Shown in pieces: positions 1 through 5,891 of a stretch of 8,813 nucleotides of DNA. A model generated the notes under the pieces. That model saw only the letters and a list, made by a program, of their open reading frames with translations. It had not been told where the DNA came from and did not search any database. Position 1 is the first letter of the stretch. Every line of letters begins with the position of its first letter. Source of the DNA: Spirochaetaceae bacterium (GTDB lineage: Bacteria > Spirochaetota > Spirochaetia > Treponematales > Breznakiellaceae); NCBI GenBank assembly GCA_031267955.1, contig JAIRYB010000088.1, forward strand, positions 1-8,813, written 5' to 3'. A program made the position numbers and the translations under genes.

Positions 1-158
1 AGGTTATTGTCTTTTGGATACCGCCGGATGGCCTCTTCCGCGTATGCGATAAATTCCCTGAATTGGTTGTTGTTTTTGAAATGGCTGACATCGTAGTAGA
101 TGAACTTTTTCCCTTCAAATTCAAATAACTCGATTCTGTTTTCCATATTTGTTTCCAT
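1..158 (-). CDS. Partial hypothetical protein, N-terminal 52 residues only
   Basis: This open frame runs off the left edge, so only the N-terminus is visible. The ATG at 158-156 is chosen because a perfect AGGAGG (168-173 on the complementary strand) lies nine bases upstream. A second in-frame ATG four codons later is possible but less well placed. The visible protein starts METNMENRIELFEFEGKK, followed by a short hydrophobic beta-like stretch (FIYYDVS), then an acidic and aromatic helix. There is no signal peptide. The pattern of a strand, 'gk.fiyyDvs', and then a helix with a proline-containing end resembles small STAS/SEC14-like single-domain proteins, but this is by eye on a fragment and is weak. 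The gene lies downstream of the small gene at 248-445 on the same strand, 89 bases away, with its own strong ribosome site. Confidence 0.6.
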   Translation of the reverse strand, partial: METNMENRIELFEFEGKKFIYYDVSHFKNNNQFREFIAYAEEAIRRYPKDNN

Positions 159-225
159 ATTGTTCCGCCTCCTGTTGTCAAATTTATGAACGATTCTGCA
201 TACTATCAGTCAGGGCGATAAGTAT

Positions 226-260
226 TTCCGGGAAAAGTTATCCCGCTTTAATTCCCGGAA
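226..260. terminator. 9-bp perfect inverted repeat at the end of the small gene
   Basis: TTCCGGGAA (226-234) pairs perfectly with TTCCCGGAA (252-260) around a 17-nt loop. The repeat straddles the stop codon of the small minus-strand gene (TAA at 248-250). It could stop transcription or stabilise the mRNA end. No T-run follows on the minus strand, so a simple intrinsic terminator is not proven. Confidence 0.35.
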
Positions 261-445
261 TCTTTGGGCAGGCCGGGCTTTTTTTCCCTTTTACCCGCCT
301 GCCCGCCGGCAGCGCTGCCGGATAAAAGGCCCTTCTGGTAAAGAAGCATGGCCTGGGTTATGTCCTTGATATAGTCCCTGCCTTTTTCGCTTAGTCTTTT
401 CATGCCGTGCAGAAATTCATTGTATTCCCGTTTTTTTTCATTCAT
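248..445 (-). CDS. Small hypothetical protein (65 aa), divergent from the XRE regulator
   Basis: I do not recognise this protein. The frame is open further upstream to 586, but that part lies over an AT-rich promoter-like region. The ATG at 445 is preferred because the protein from there (MNEKKREYNEFLHGMKRLSEK...) looks normal, while the upstream part does not. The Shine-Dalgarno match is weak (AGTGAG about ten bases upstream). Residues 1-45 are charged and helical, with a pattern like NEFxxGMKRLSEKGRDYIxxIT. The last 20 residues are Gly/Ala/Lys/Pro-rich and probably disordered. There is no signal peptide or membrane segment. It is transcribed away from the regulator at 565-945, and such small divergent partners are often controlled by the neighbouring HTH protein. 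A role as an antitoxin- or toxin-like partner cannot be judged from sequence. Confidence 0.5.
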   Translation of the reverse strand: MNEKKREYNEFLHGMKRLSEKGRDYIKDITQAMLLYQKGLLSGSAAGGQAGKREKKPGLPKDSGN

Positions 446-460
446 TTTGATAAACTCACT

Positions 461-503
461 TTGTCGATATACTATAACCACACTGTAAGTATTGTCAATA
501 TAT
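461..503. promoter_or_regulatory. Direct repeat TTGTCRATATAY in the divergent control region
   Basis: TTGTCGATATAC (461-472) and TTGTCAATATAT (492-503) are near-identical 12-mers whose starts are 31 bases apart, close to three helical turns. They lie between the small minus-strand gene and the XRE regulator. This is where an autoregulating HTH protein would bind, so they are candidate operator half-sites. Binding is inferred from position only. Confidence 0.3.
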
Positions 504-530
504 CTTTCCCTGTAATACATCATACTTGCC

Positions 531-558
531 TTGTAAGATACATAACTGGTATTATTCT
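531..558 (+). promoter_or_regulatory. Putative promoter of the XRE regulator, possibly leaderless
   Basis: A TTGTAA hexamer at 531-536 is followed after 16 bases by TATTCT at 553-558. Only six bases then separate this -10-like box from the ATG at 565. A start of transcription at the usual distance would fall at or next to the start codon. The -35 match is modest. The same arrangement, with identical TTAAGGTATGA at the start codon, is seen at 1166-1181. Confidence 0.4.
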
Positions 559-564
559 TAAGGT

Positions 565-945
565 ATGAAGGATAAAAAGACCGCAAAGAAGGTGTCCTTA
601 GTGGGGGATTCCTCTATGGGGCAACGGATTGTACTCCTGCGGCATTCCCTCAAACTTACCCAGGTCGAATTCGCCAGAAAAATTGTGATTTCCAATGGGA
701 TGATAGCGGCCATTGAACTGGGCAAACGGAGGGTAAACGACCGGCTTTTGCGGCTTATAACGATTACCTTCGGGGCAAACGATAACTGGCTCAGGACCGG
801 GGAAGGCCCGATGCTTGAACAGGACAGAACGCCGGATTACAAGATTTCCGAAGCTCTGGAAGCCTTCCAAAAACTGAGCCCCCCTTTACAGGATATTGTC
901 CTCGATCACCTGCATAAACTCCTGGCTTATGAAAAAACCGTGTAG
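565..945 (+). CDS. XRE-family helix-turn-helix transcriptional regulator
   Basis: This 126-residue protein has a cro/cI-type DNA-binding domain at roughly residues 19-80: MGQRIVLLRHSLKLTQVEFA starts helix 1 and the LTQ-xEFA turn. It is followed by 'NGMIAAIELGKRRV', the recognition-helix region, and 'FGANDNWLRTGEGPM', the typical end of this domain. A short helical tail (SEALEAFQKLSPPLQDIVLDHLHKLL) probably supports dimer formation. There is no peptidase or ligand domain, so it is a small stand-alone repressor type, as in phage-like or toxin-antitoxin contexts. The start is uncertain. ATG 565 lacks a usable ribosome site but fits a leaderless transcript. ATG 616 (Met18) has GGGGGA about eight bases upstream and would give the core domain only. 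It is divergent from the small gene at 248-445, which it may control together with itself. Confidence 0.85.
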   Translation: MKDKKTAKKVSLVGDSSMGQRIVLLRHSLKLTQVEFARKIVISNGMIAAIELGKRRVNDRLLRLITITFGANDNWLRTGEGPMLEQDRTPDYKISEALEAFQKLSPPLQDIVLDHLHKLLAYEKTV

Positions 946-967
946 CCAGGCTGTTACCGCAGCGCAA

Positions 968-1030
968 GGGATTGAAGCGGAAATCCCGCAGGACCCCGAA
1001 GGGGGCCGAGGAATTGGAGCGGAAAGCCCG
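968..1030. repeat. Near-duplicate 20-mers with interleaved hairpins
   Basis: Two 20-base units, at 969-988 and 1011-1030, match at 17 of 20 positions around a shared AGCGGAAA core; their starts are 42 bases apart. The first unit folds as GGGATT (968-973) with AATCCC (982-987). Between the units lies CCCC-GAA-GGGG (994-1004). No frame here looks coding. The layout resembles a dispersed intergenic element or a structured RNA, but I cannot name a family. Confidence 0.45.
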
Positions 1031-1031
1031 G

Positions 1032-1067
1032 TCCGGCCGCGCCGGGCCAAATATCGGCGCGGCCGGA
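1032..1067. terminator. 13-bp perfect GC-rich hairpin after the XRE gene
   Basis: TCCGGCCGCGCCG (1032-1044) is a perfect inverted repeat of 1055-1067 around a 10-nt loop (1045-1054). It lies about 90 bases past the regulator's stop codon. Its strength fits a terminator, but the following bases are only partly T-rich (CATTATTGTAG), so factor-independent termination is uncertain. It may instead belong to the repeat element directly before it. Confidence 0.45.
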
Positions 1068-1141
1068 TGCGCCCATTATTGTAGTATTACGCTTCGGGCC
1101 AGGTTTAGGCCGGGAGTCCGCTGTCTGGCGCGGGGAAACGC

Positions 1142-1171
1142 TTGTCTTTAAGGCTTCCCCGGACGTATCTT
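1142..1171 (+). promoter_or_regulatory. Putative leaderless promoter of the META-domain lipoprotein
   Basis: TTGTCT (1142-1147) and TATCTT (1166-1171) are separated by 18 bases and look like -35 and -10 boxes. Only six bases then precede the ATG at 1178, with no separate Shine-Dalgarno site, so the transcript probably begins at or near the start codon. The 9-mer TCTTTAAGG occurs twice here, at 1145-1153 and 1168-1176. Confidence 0.45.
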
Positions 1172-1177
1172 TAAGGT

Positions 1178-1726
1178 ATGAGAAATTTCCCGAAAAAAGC
1201 CGGGATTGCCCCGCTTGCCCTTGTTCTGGCCCTGGCGATCTCCTGCAAAGGCGCCCCGGAAGCCTCCGGCGCGAATGTCCCGGCCGGGGCCGGAACGGCT
1301 GAAAACGGCGCTGAAAATATCGTGTTTGTTCCGGGATTTAACGATGTCGTCGGGATAGAGTGGAGGCTAATCGGGGTCCGCGCTTCCGCGGAAAATGCCG
1401 CCGCGCGTTTCAGCCGGCGGGAATTGGCGGAAATCGGCATGGAAAACGCCTATACCCTTCATTTTGACGGGAAACAGCTAAGCGGCGTGGCCGCCCCGAA
1501 CAGGTATTTTGCCCCTTACGAAGAAGGCGCGGGAAAGGCTCTTTCCATCAGGGCAATAGCCGGAACGCTTATGACGGCTTTCAGGGAGCCGGAAAACCTT
1601 AAAGAGCGGGAGTACTTTGACTACCTTGAAAATACCGGCAGATGGGATTTGGTCCGGAATCAATTGCAGCTCTACACCCGTGACGGGCAGGGCAGGGCAG
1701 CCGTGCTGATATTTGAGGCCGGGTAG
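1178..1726 (+). CDS. META/HslJ-like domain lipoprotein
   Basis: This is a 182-residue envelope lipoprotein. Residues 1-22 form a signal peptide (basic MRNFPKK, then a hydrophobic core), ending in the lipobox LAISC with the lipidated Cys at position 23. The loose lipobox is typical of spirochetes. A low-complexity Ala/Gly-rich linker spans about 24-45. From about residue 55 the protein follows the META/HslJ pattern: 'GIEWRLIGV', 'YTLHFDGKQLSGVAAPNRYFAPYE', a middle part with 'GTLMTAFREPENLKEREYFDYLEN', and a last strand pair 'LQLYTRDGQGRAAVLIFE'. META proteins are linked to envelope stress and heat or novobiocin resistance in E. coli HslJ, but their biochemical role is unclear. It probably sits in the inner or outer membrane facing the periplasm. 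The gene stands alone, followed 71 bases later by an exported nitroreductase-like gene with its own promoter. Confidence 0.75.
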   Translation: MRNFPKKAGIAPLALVLALAISCKGAPEASGANVPAGAGTAENGAENIVFVPGFNDVVGIEWRLIGVRASAENAAARFSRRELAEIGMENAYTLHFDGKQLSGVAAPNRYFAPYEEGAGKALSIRAIAGTLMTAFREPENLKEREYFDYLENTGRWDLVRNQLQLYTRDGQGRAAVLIFEAG

Positions 1727-1751
1727 TTCCGGCCCGCCGCCAAAGCCGCCG

Positions 1752-1780
1752 TTTACACGGCGCTTGTAATCCGCTAGGAT
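1752..1780 (+). promoter_or_regulatory. Putative promoter of the exported nitroreductase gene
   Basis: TTTACA (1752-1757) is followed after exactly 17 bases by TAGGAT (1775-1780), a fair sigma-70-type pair. The TTTACA is also the six-base loop of an inverted repeat, CGCCG (1747-1751) and CGGCG (1758-1762), so a protein bound there would block the -35 region. GGAGG at 1788-1792 then serves the ATG at 1798. Confidence 0.5.
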
Positions 1781-1797
1781 AAATTATGGAGGTATAT

Positions 1798-2373
1798 ATG
1801 AAAAAATCGTTTTTGCCGGTTTTTGTTCTGGCGGCGCTGCTGTTCGCCCCGGGCGGCCTTGAGGCTCAGGAGCTGAACCAAGCCGCGTATGACAATATAA
1901 TCACCCATTACGCGGCCAGGAATAATTTTATTTCCGGGACGATCAGCCGCGGCGATATTGAGAAGATCCTTGTCGCGGGGCTGCGCGCCCCCAGCGCCAG
2001 CAACCGCCAGCCCTGGCATTTTACGGTGGTCCAGAATTCGGCCCTGGCCGGCAGGATTGTATCCGGCATGCCCGACGGGAACATCCTGATCGTCGTCTCA
2101 AGTTCGGGAGACGGCAGGACCAACGGCCCCGCGATTCTTGACTGCGGCCTTGCCACGGAGAGCATATACCTGGCGGCCCAGGCCCTGGGCTACGGTTCCA
2201 GGATTTACACCGGCCCGATGAACACGGTAAACAGCCAGTTCAAGGCTGAACTGGGCCTGCCCGCCGGGCACAACGCCGTAGCCCTGGTACGGGTGGGCAG
2301 GGTGCAGAAAATAGACGCGGCCAGCGCCGCTTCCGCGCGAAAAAGCCTGGGCGATATTGTGACATATAAATAA
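1798..2373 (+). CDS. Nitroreductase-family protein with an export signal
   Basis: This 191-residue protein has a signal peptide (MKKSFLPVFVLAALLFAPG..., probable cleavage near LEAQ-E). ATG 1798 is chosen over ATG 1786 because GGAGG lies five bases upstream and because the signal peptide then begins normally with MKKS. The mature part is a short nitroreductase fold. It has 'APSASNRQPWHFTVV', the FMN-phosphate binding segment (RAPSASNRQPW), and 'DCGLATESIYLAAQALGYGSRIYTG', the second hallmark helix. It ends 'GHNAVALVRVGRV', as family members do. These enzymes reduce nitro compounds or other substrates with FMN and NAD(P)H. An FMN enzyme outside the cytoplasm is unusual because neither NAD(P)H nor free FMN is plentiful there, so the electron source and cofactor are open. 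I see no clear flavin-attachment motif of the ApbE type. It is monocistronic, with a strong hairpin after the stop. Confidence 0.8.
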   Translation: MKKSFLPVFVLAALLFAPGGLEAQELNQAAYDNIITHYAARNNFISGTISRGDIEKILVAGLRAPSASNRQPWHFTVVQNSALAGRIVSGMPDGNILIVVSSSGDGRTNGPAILDCGLATESIYLAAQALGYGSRIYTGPMNTVNSQFKAELGLPAGHNAVALVRVGRVQKIDAASAASARKSLGDIVTYK

Positions 2374-2431
2374 GGAGGCCTTCCCGAAACCCGCCAGGGG
2401 TTTTGGGGATTCCTCCAAGAATAGTATTTTT
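2374..2431 (+). terminator. Strong terminator-like hairpin after the nitroreductase gene
   Basis: The hairpin starts directly after the stop codon. GGAGG (2374-2378) pairs with CCTCC (2412-2416). Inside, 2381-2392 pairs with 2398-2409 (12 pairs, two of them G-T) around a five-base loop. A T-run (2427-2431) follows ten bases after the stem. The stem is very stable but the T-run is a little far, so termination is likely though not certain. Confidence 0.55.
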
Positions 2432-2448
2432 GGGGTTCCCTGGATAAC

Positions 2449-3264
2449 ATGAGCTACTTATATGAAACCCATCTCCACACTGTACAGGGAAGTTCCTGCG
2501 GTGTATCGAGAGGAAGAGACTACATCAAGAGATACCGGGACTCCGGCTTTACGGGGATCATCGTAACCGATCATTTTTACAACGGTAATACCGCTGTTGA
2601 TCGGAATCTGCCCTGGAAACAGTGGGTAGAACGGTTTTTCCGGGGTTACGAGGAAACCCGGAACGAGGGGGAGAAAGCCGGCCTGGATGTTTTTTTCGGC
2701 TGGGAAGAAACGTTCAAGGGGGACGATTATCTTGTTTACGGGCTTGATAAAAACTGGCTCCTGGCCCATCCGGAATCCGCGCGCTGGTCCAGAAAAGAAC
2801 AGTTCGACGCGGTACACGCGGCAGGGGGCTGCGTAGTACAGGCCCACCCGTTCAGGGCGGCCTACTATATCAGAACGATCCACCTCGCGCCCAGGCTGGT
2901 AGACGCCGTGGAAATCGCCAATGCCTGTAACGAGCCTGGCTGGGACAGCCTCGCGTCGGAATACGCGCTGCGGACAGGGCTGCCGGCAACCGCCGGGTCG
3001 GACATCCACGACGCGGACCAGTTCTGCGGAGGCGATATTTTCGGAGTGTACCTGGGCGAAAAGATGGAAACAGTTAAAGATTACGCGAAGGCCATCCGCA
3101 ACAGGGCTATCGCGGGGCTGAAGATCCCGTCCGGACGCGCGGTGTTTTACGGCAACGAAAGCCCCGCCCTGCCGGTTGATTTGCGGGATGAGAACGACCG
3201 GGCGACCAGGCAGGACTTTTGGGATTTTATGGCCGGAAAAAAAGCCGTGCCTGCCTACAGCTAA
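2449..3264 (+). CDS. PHP-domain metal-dependent phosphoesterase
   Basis: This 271-residue cytoplasmic protein has a full set of PHP metal ligands. They are HxH at His8 and His10 (ETHLHT), Asp41-His42 (VTDHF), Glu86 or 87 (GWEETF), His133 (QAHPFR), and Asp185 with His187 (GSDIH). These would hold two or three metal ions in a seven-stranded barrel. The family includes histidinol phosphatase, the polymerase proofreading domain and many nucleotide or sugar phosphoesterases; the substrate here cannot be told. The length fits a stand-alone PHP protein, with a short charged tail after the barrel. The ATG at 2449 is the first sensible start and the conserved ETHLH follows after five residues. The ribosome site is weak (GGGG 13 bases upstream). 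It converges on the desulfurase gene, with 12 bases between the two stops, so it is unlikely to be part of the sulfur operon. Confidence 0.88.
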   Translation: MSYLYETHLHTVQGSSCGVSRGRDYIKRYRDSGFTGIIVTDHFYNGNTAVDRNLPWKQWVERFFRGYEETRNEGEKAGLDVFFGWEETFKGDDYLVYGLDKNWLLAHPESARWSRKEQFDAVHAAGGCVVQAHPFRAAYYIRTIHLAPRLVDAVEIANACNEPGWDSLASEYALRTGLPATAGSDIHDADQFCGGDIFGVYLGEKMETVKDYAKAIRNRAIAGLKIPSGRAVFYGNESPALPVDLRDENDRATRQDFWDFMAGKKAVPAYS

Positions 3265-3276
3265 AAACCCCGCGCT

Positions 3277-4932
3277 TTACGCCAGTTCGTACAGGGCCCG
3301 GACAAGCCTGTCAACTTCTTCCGGGGTATTGTAAAAGGCCAGGGAGGGCCGGACCGTGCCTTCCAGCCCGAAGTACCTGTGTACCGGCTGGGCGCAGTGA
3401 TGCCCCGCGCGGACCGCGATGCCCCGGCTGTTAAGATAGCTGCCGGTTTCCCCCAGGCCGCGCCCTTCCAGCACAAAAGAGAGGACGCTTGCCTTTGCCG
3501 GCGCGGTTCCGACAAGGCGCAGGCCCGGGACGCCGGACATTTCCTTCATGGCGTAGCGGAGCAGCTCGTGTTCCCAGGCCGCGATATTTTCGATGCCGAT
3601 GCCCGACACATAATCCAGGGCCGCGCCAAGCCCCACCGCATCGGCGATATTGCCGGTCCCCGCCTCGAATTTTGCCGGGGCTTTTTGGTACACGGTCCGC
3701 TCGAAAGTGACGTCGGCAATCATATTGCCGCCCCCCTGGTAGGGCCGGGCCGCTTCCAGCACGTCGCTTTTCCCGTAAAGCACGCCTATCCCCGTGGGGC
3801 CGAAGATCTTGTGGCCTGAAAAGACAAAGAAATCCGTATCCAGAAGGCCGACATTTACCGGCAGGTGGGAAACCGACTGGGCGCCGTCGATAAGGACGCG
3901 GACCCCCCGGCTGTGGGCTATCTGCACCATTTCCGCCGCCGGGGTAACGGTCCCCAGGGCGTTGGATACCTGGGTCAGAGCCGCAAAGCGGGTACGGCTG
4001 TTGAAAAGCCGCCCGTATTCGGAAAGGATTATCTGCCCTGTTTTGTCGATGGGCGCGGCGCGCAGTACCGCCCCGGTTTCCCCGGCGATAAGCTGCCAGG
4101 GGACGATATTCGCGTGGTGTTCCAGCATGGTAAGGACGATCTCGTCCCCCGGTTTCAGGTACTGCCTGACATAGGCCTGGGCAACGAGGTTTATCCCCTC
4201 GGTAGTGCCCCGGACAAAGACGATGTTATCCGCGGAAGGCGCGCCGATGAACCGGGCGGCTTTTTTGCGGGCATCCTCGTAGGCGTCGGTGGAACGGGCG
4301 GCAAGCTCGTGGGCGCCCCGGTGGACATTGGAATTTTCATGCTCGTAGTAGTAACTAAGCCGGTCTATCACCTGGCGAGGGCGCTGGGTAGTCGCGGCGT
4401 TGTCCAGCCATACCAGATCCCGCCCATTTACCTGTTCCCGGAACACGGGGAAATCGGCCCGTATCGCCTCAAGGCTCTTTGATCCTACGTATAAATGTGA
4501 ATATTTATACGTAGGATCGGCGCGGGCCGCCGGATCAGGGGGGGCTTTGTAGGCGCCGGCTGCCTCGCGCCCGGCATCGGCGGCAGCCTGGGACAGCACC
4601 ACCGGCGCGTAGGCGGGCGGTTCCGGGGAAAGACGCGCCGCCGGCCCTGATCCCGCGGCAAGCCCCGCCCAATCCGCCGGGGACAGGGCCCGGGGCCCGG
4701 CGGCTGCGGTTTGCTCCGCTGTTTCCGCTGTTCTTGCCGGGGGCGCGCCCGCTTTTGCCCCGGTAAACCCGGCAGCCGCTTCCGCCGCCCGGGCGGCGGA
4801 CTCTGCCTCCCGGAAACCGGCGGCGGATTCCGCGGCGGCGAATTCCGGGAACCAGGCGGCGGCCAGGGCGGCGAGTTCCGCCGGATCGGGCAGTCCCCAG
4901 GCTTTCAGGCTGAATTCCTCAGGCGTAGTCAT
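3277..4932 (-). CDS. Encapsulin-cargo cysteine desulfurase (SufS type) with long N-terminal extension
   Basis: This PLP enzyme converts cysteine to alanine and an enzyme-bound persulfide. Numbering from the ATG at 4932 gives 551 residues, against about 405 for ordinary SufS. Residues 1-150 are Ala/Pro-rich and look disordered, with islands such as GLPDPAELAALAAAWFPEF (13-31), SPADWAGLA and YKYSHLYVG (142-150). From about 153 the SufS fold follows: LDNAATT (176-182), NVHRGAHELA, EHHAN (271-275, His over PLP), DGAQS (349-353), SGHK with the PLP lysine Lys375, RPYQGGGNMI, and RAGHHCAQP with catalytic Cys513. Such extensions load desulfurases into Family 2A encapsulins. The gene overlaps the shell gene by 14 bases, which suggests translational coupling. 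A GTG at 4941 adds three residues (VTT, read as MTT), but GGTGA five bases before ATG 4932 favours the latter. After the stop, the minus strand holds T-runs at 3264-3268 and 3237-3243 with only a weak stem. Confidence 0.93.
   Translation of the reverse strand: MTTPEEFSLKAWGLPDPAELAALAAAWFPEFAAAESAAGFREAESAARAAEAAAGFTGAKAGAPPARTAETAEQTAAAGPRALSPADWAGLAAGSGPAARLSPEPPAYAPVVLSQAAADAGREAAGAYKAPPDPAARADPTYKYSHLYVGSKSLEAIRADFPVFREQVNGRDLVWLDNAATTQRPRQVIDRLSYYYEHENSNVHRGAHELAARSTDAYEDARKKAARFIGAPSADNIVFVRGTTEGINLVAQAYVRQYLKPGDEIVLTMLEHHANIVPWQLIAGETGAVLRAAPIDKTGQIILSEYGRLFNSRTRFAALTQVSNALGTVTPAAEMVQIAHSRGVRVLIDGAQSVSHLPVNVGLLDTDFFVFSGHKIFGPTGIGVLYGKSDVLEAARPYQGGGNMIADVTFERTVYQKAPAKFEAGTGNIADAVGLGAALDYVSGIGIENIAAWEHELLRYAMKEMSGVPGLRLVGTAPAKASVLSFVLEGRGLGETGSYLNSRGIAVRAGHHCAQPVHRYFGLEGTVRPSLAFYNTPEEVDRLVRALYELA
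4481..4518. repeat. Perfect 16-bp inverted repeat inside the desulfurase gene
   Basis: GATCCTACGTATAAAT (4481-4496) is an exact inverted repeat of 4503-4518, with a six-base spacer (4497-4502). It is AT-rich within a GC-rich gene. On the coding strand it encodes residues around DPTYKYSHLYVGS, the junction between the disordered cargo extension and the catalytic domain. Each arm contains TACGTA. Confidence 0.9.
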
Positions 4933-5863
4933 AGTAGTCACCGATTTCTACGTCTTCCAGAACCGCCACGGCGTCATCCGCGAGTATCGCCGCGGAGCAG
5001 TAAAGGGAAAGCAGGTAGGAAGCGATGCCGTTGTCGTCAACGCCCCTGAACCGGACCGAAAGCCCCCGCGACTGTTCGCCGGGCAGGTTGTTCTGGAAAA
5101 GGCCGATGACCCCGCGCTTTGCCTCGCCGGTACGGACCAGGAGTATGTTTGTTTTTCCGGTTTTTGCCCTAGGGTTTTTCAGGCCGTCCACGAACAGCTT
5201 GTCCGTAGGGATAATGGGTATGCCGCGCCAGGCGATAAAGGTCCCCCCGGCGACATTTACCGTAACCGGCGGGACGCCCCGGCGTGTGCATTCGCGCTCG
5301 AAGGCGGCTACGGCCTTGGGGTGGGCAAGGAAGAAAGAGGGGTCTTTCCAGACCTTGGCAATAAGCTCGTCAAGATCGTCCGGCATGGGCCGCCCCGCCC
5401 GGGTCTGGACACGCTGGGATTCAACGGCGTTTTTCAGGAGGCCGTAGTCGTCGCTGTTGATAATCTGGCTTTCCTGCCTTTCCTTGAGGCTTTCAACGGC
5501 AAGGCCAAGCTGTTCCTTCGCCTGATCAAAGGGGGCGCTGTAGACATCGGAAACCTTTGTGTCCACGTTGATAATAGTAGATAATGCGTTAAGCTCGTAT
5601 TCGCGGGGTTTGGCGGTGTATTCCACATAGCCCTGGGGGATATCGACCTTTTTCGGGTCCTGGCTGCACAGGACGTCCAGGGGCGTATCCCCTTCCGCGA
5701 CCCTGTTCACCCGGAAAATACCCGCGTCAAGCCCCTTGAATTCCAAAACCCTGGTCAGCCACCTCGGCGTCAGGGAACCGAATTGCGGCGGCGTCTTGGT
5801 CACGTTTGCCAACTGATAAGCCGCCGATCTTCCCAAAGCGTTCAAATTTTCCTTTTCTGCCAT
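4919..5863 (-). CDS. Family 2A (SrpI-type) encapsulin shell protein
   Basis: This 314-residue protein has the HK97 phage-capsid fold of encapsulins and should assemble into a 60-subunit shell of about 25 nm in the cytoplasm. Recognisable Family 2 signatures are the N-terminal arm 'LANVTKTPPQ' (18-27), 'LTPRWLTRVL' (31-40) and 'DAGIFRVNR' (46-54). Also present are the E-loop and spine region 'VSDVYSAPFDQAKEQLGLAVESLKERQES' (104-132), 'PDDLDELIAKVWKDPSFFLAHPKAVAAFERECTRRGVPP' (161-199), and the C-terminal 'LYCSAAILADDAVAVLEDVEIGDYYDYA'. The nucleotide-binding insertion of Family 2B is absent, so this is 2A, the type paired with cysteine desulfurase. Published work links SrpI-type shells to sulfur starvation and sulfur storage. 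The start is set by AGGAGGG seven bases before ATG 5863. It lies 28 bases after the MoeZ-like gene and overlaps the cargo gene, consistent with shell and cargo being made together. No peptidase domain or phage gene is nearby. Confidence 0.95.
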   Translation of the reverse strand: MAEKENLNALGRSAAYQLANVTKTPPQFGSLTPRWLTRVLEFKGLDAGIFRVNRVAEGDTPLDVLCSQDPKKVDIPQGYVEYTAKPREYELNALSTIINVDTKVSDVYSAPFDQAKEQLGLAVESLKERQESQIINSDDYGLLKNAVESQRVQTRAGRPMPDDLDELIAKVWKDPSFFLAHPKAVAAFERECTRRGVPPVTVNVAGGTFIAWRGIPIIPTDKLFVDGLKNPRAKTGKTNILLVRTGEAKRGVIGLFQNNLPGEQSRGLSVRFRGVDDNGIASYLLSLYCSAAILADDAVAVLEDVEIGDYYDYA

Positions 5864-5891
5864 GATTTTACCCTCCTGATAAAATTCAATG

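Noticed and set aside
896..1084. Short plus-strand frame overlapping the end of the XRE gene and the hairpin element
   Set aside because: Its sequence is dictated by the inverted repeats, it overlaps the regulator out of frame, and it has no protein-like pattern.
2449..3264. PHP phosphoesterase as a member of the sulfur system
   Set aside because: It lies on the opposite strand, converges on the operon end, and has no known link to sulfur transfer.
3865..4482. Long open frame on the plus strand opposite the desulfurase gene
   Set aside because: It mirrors a highly conserved enzyme on the other strand, has no recognisable domain, and GC-rich genes commonly leave such antisense frames open.
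4919..5863. Capsid-like fold as evidence of a prophage
   Set aside because: The match is to SrpI-type encapsulin, with a cargo gene directly attached, and no portal, terminase, tail or integrase gene is present.
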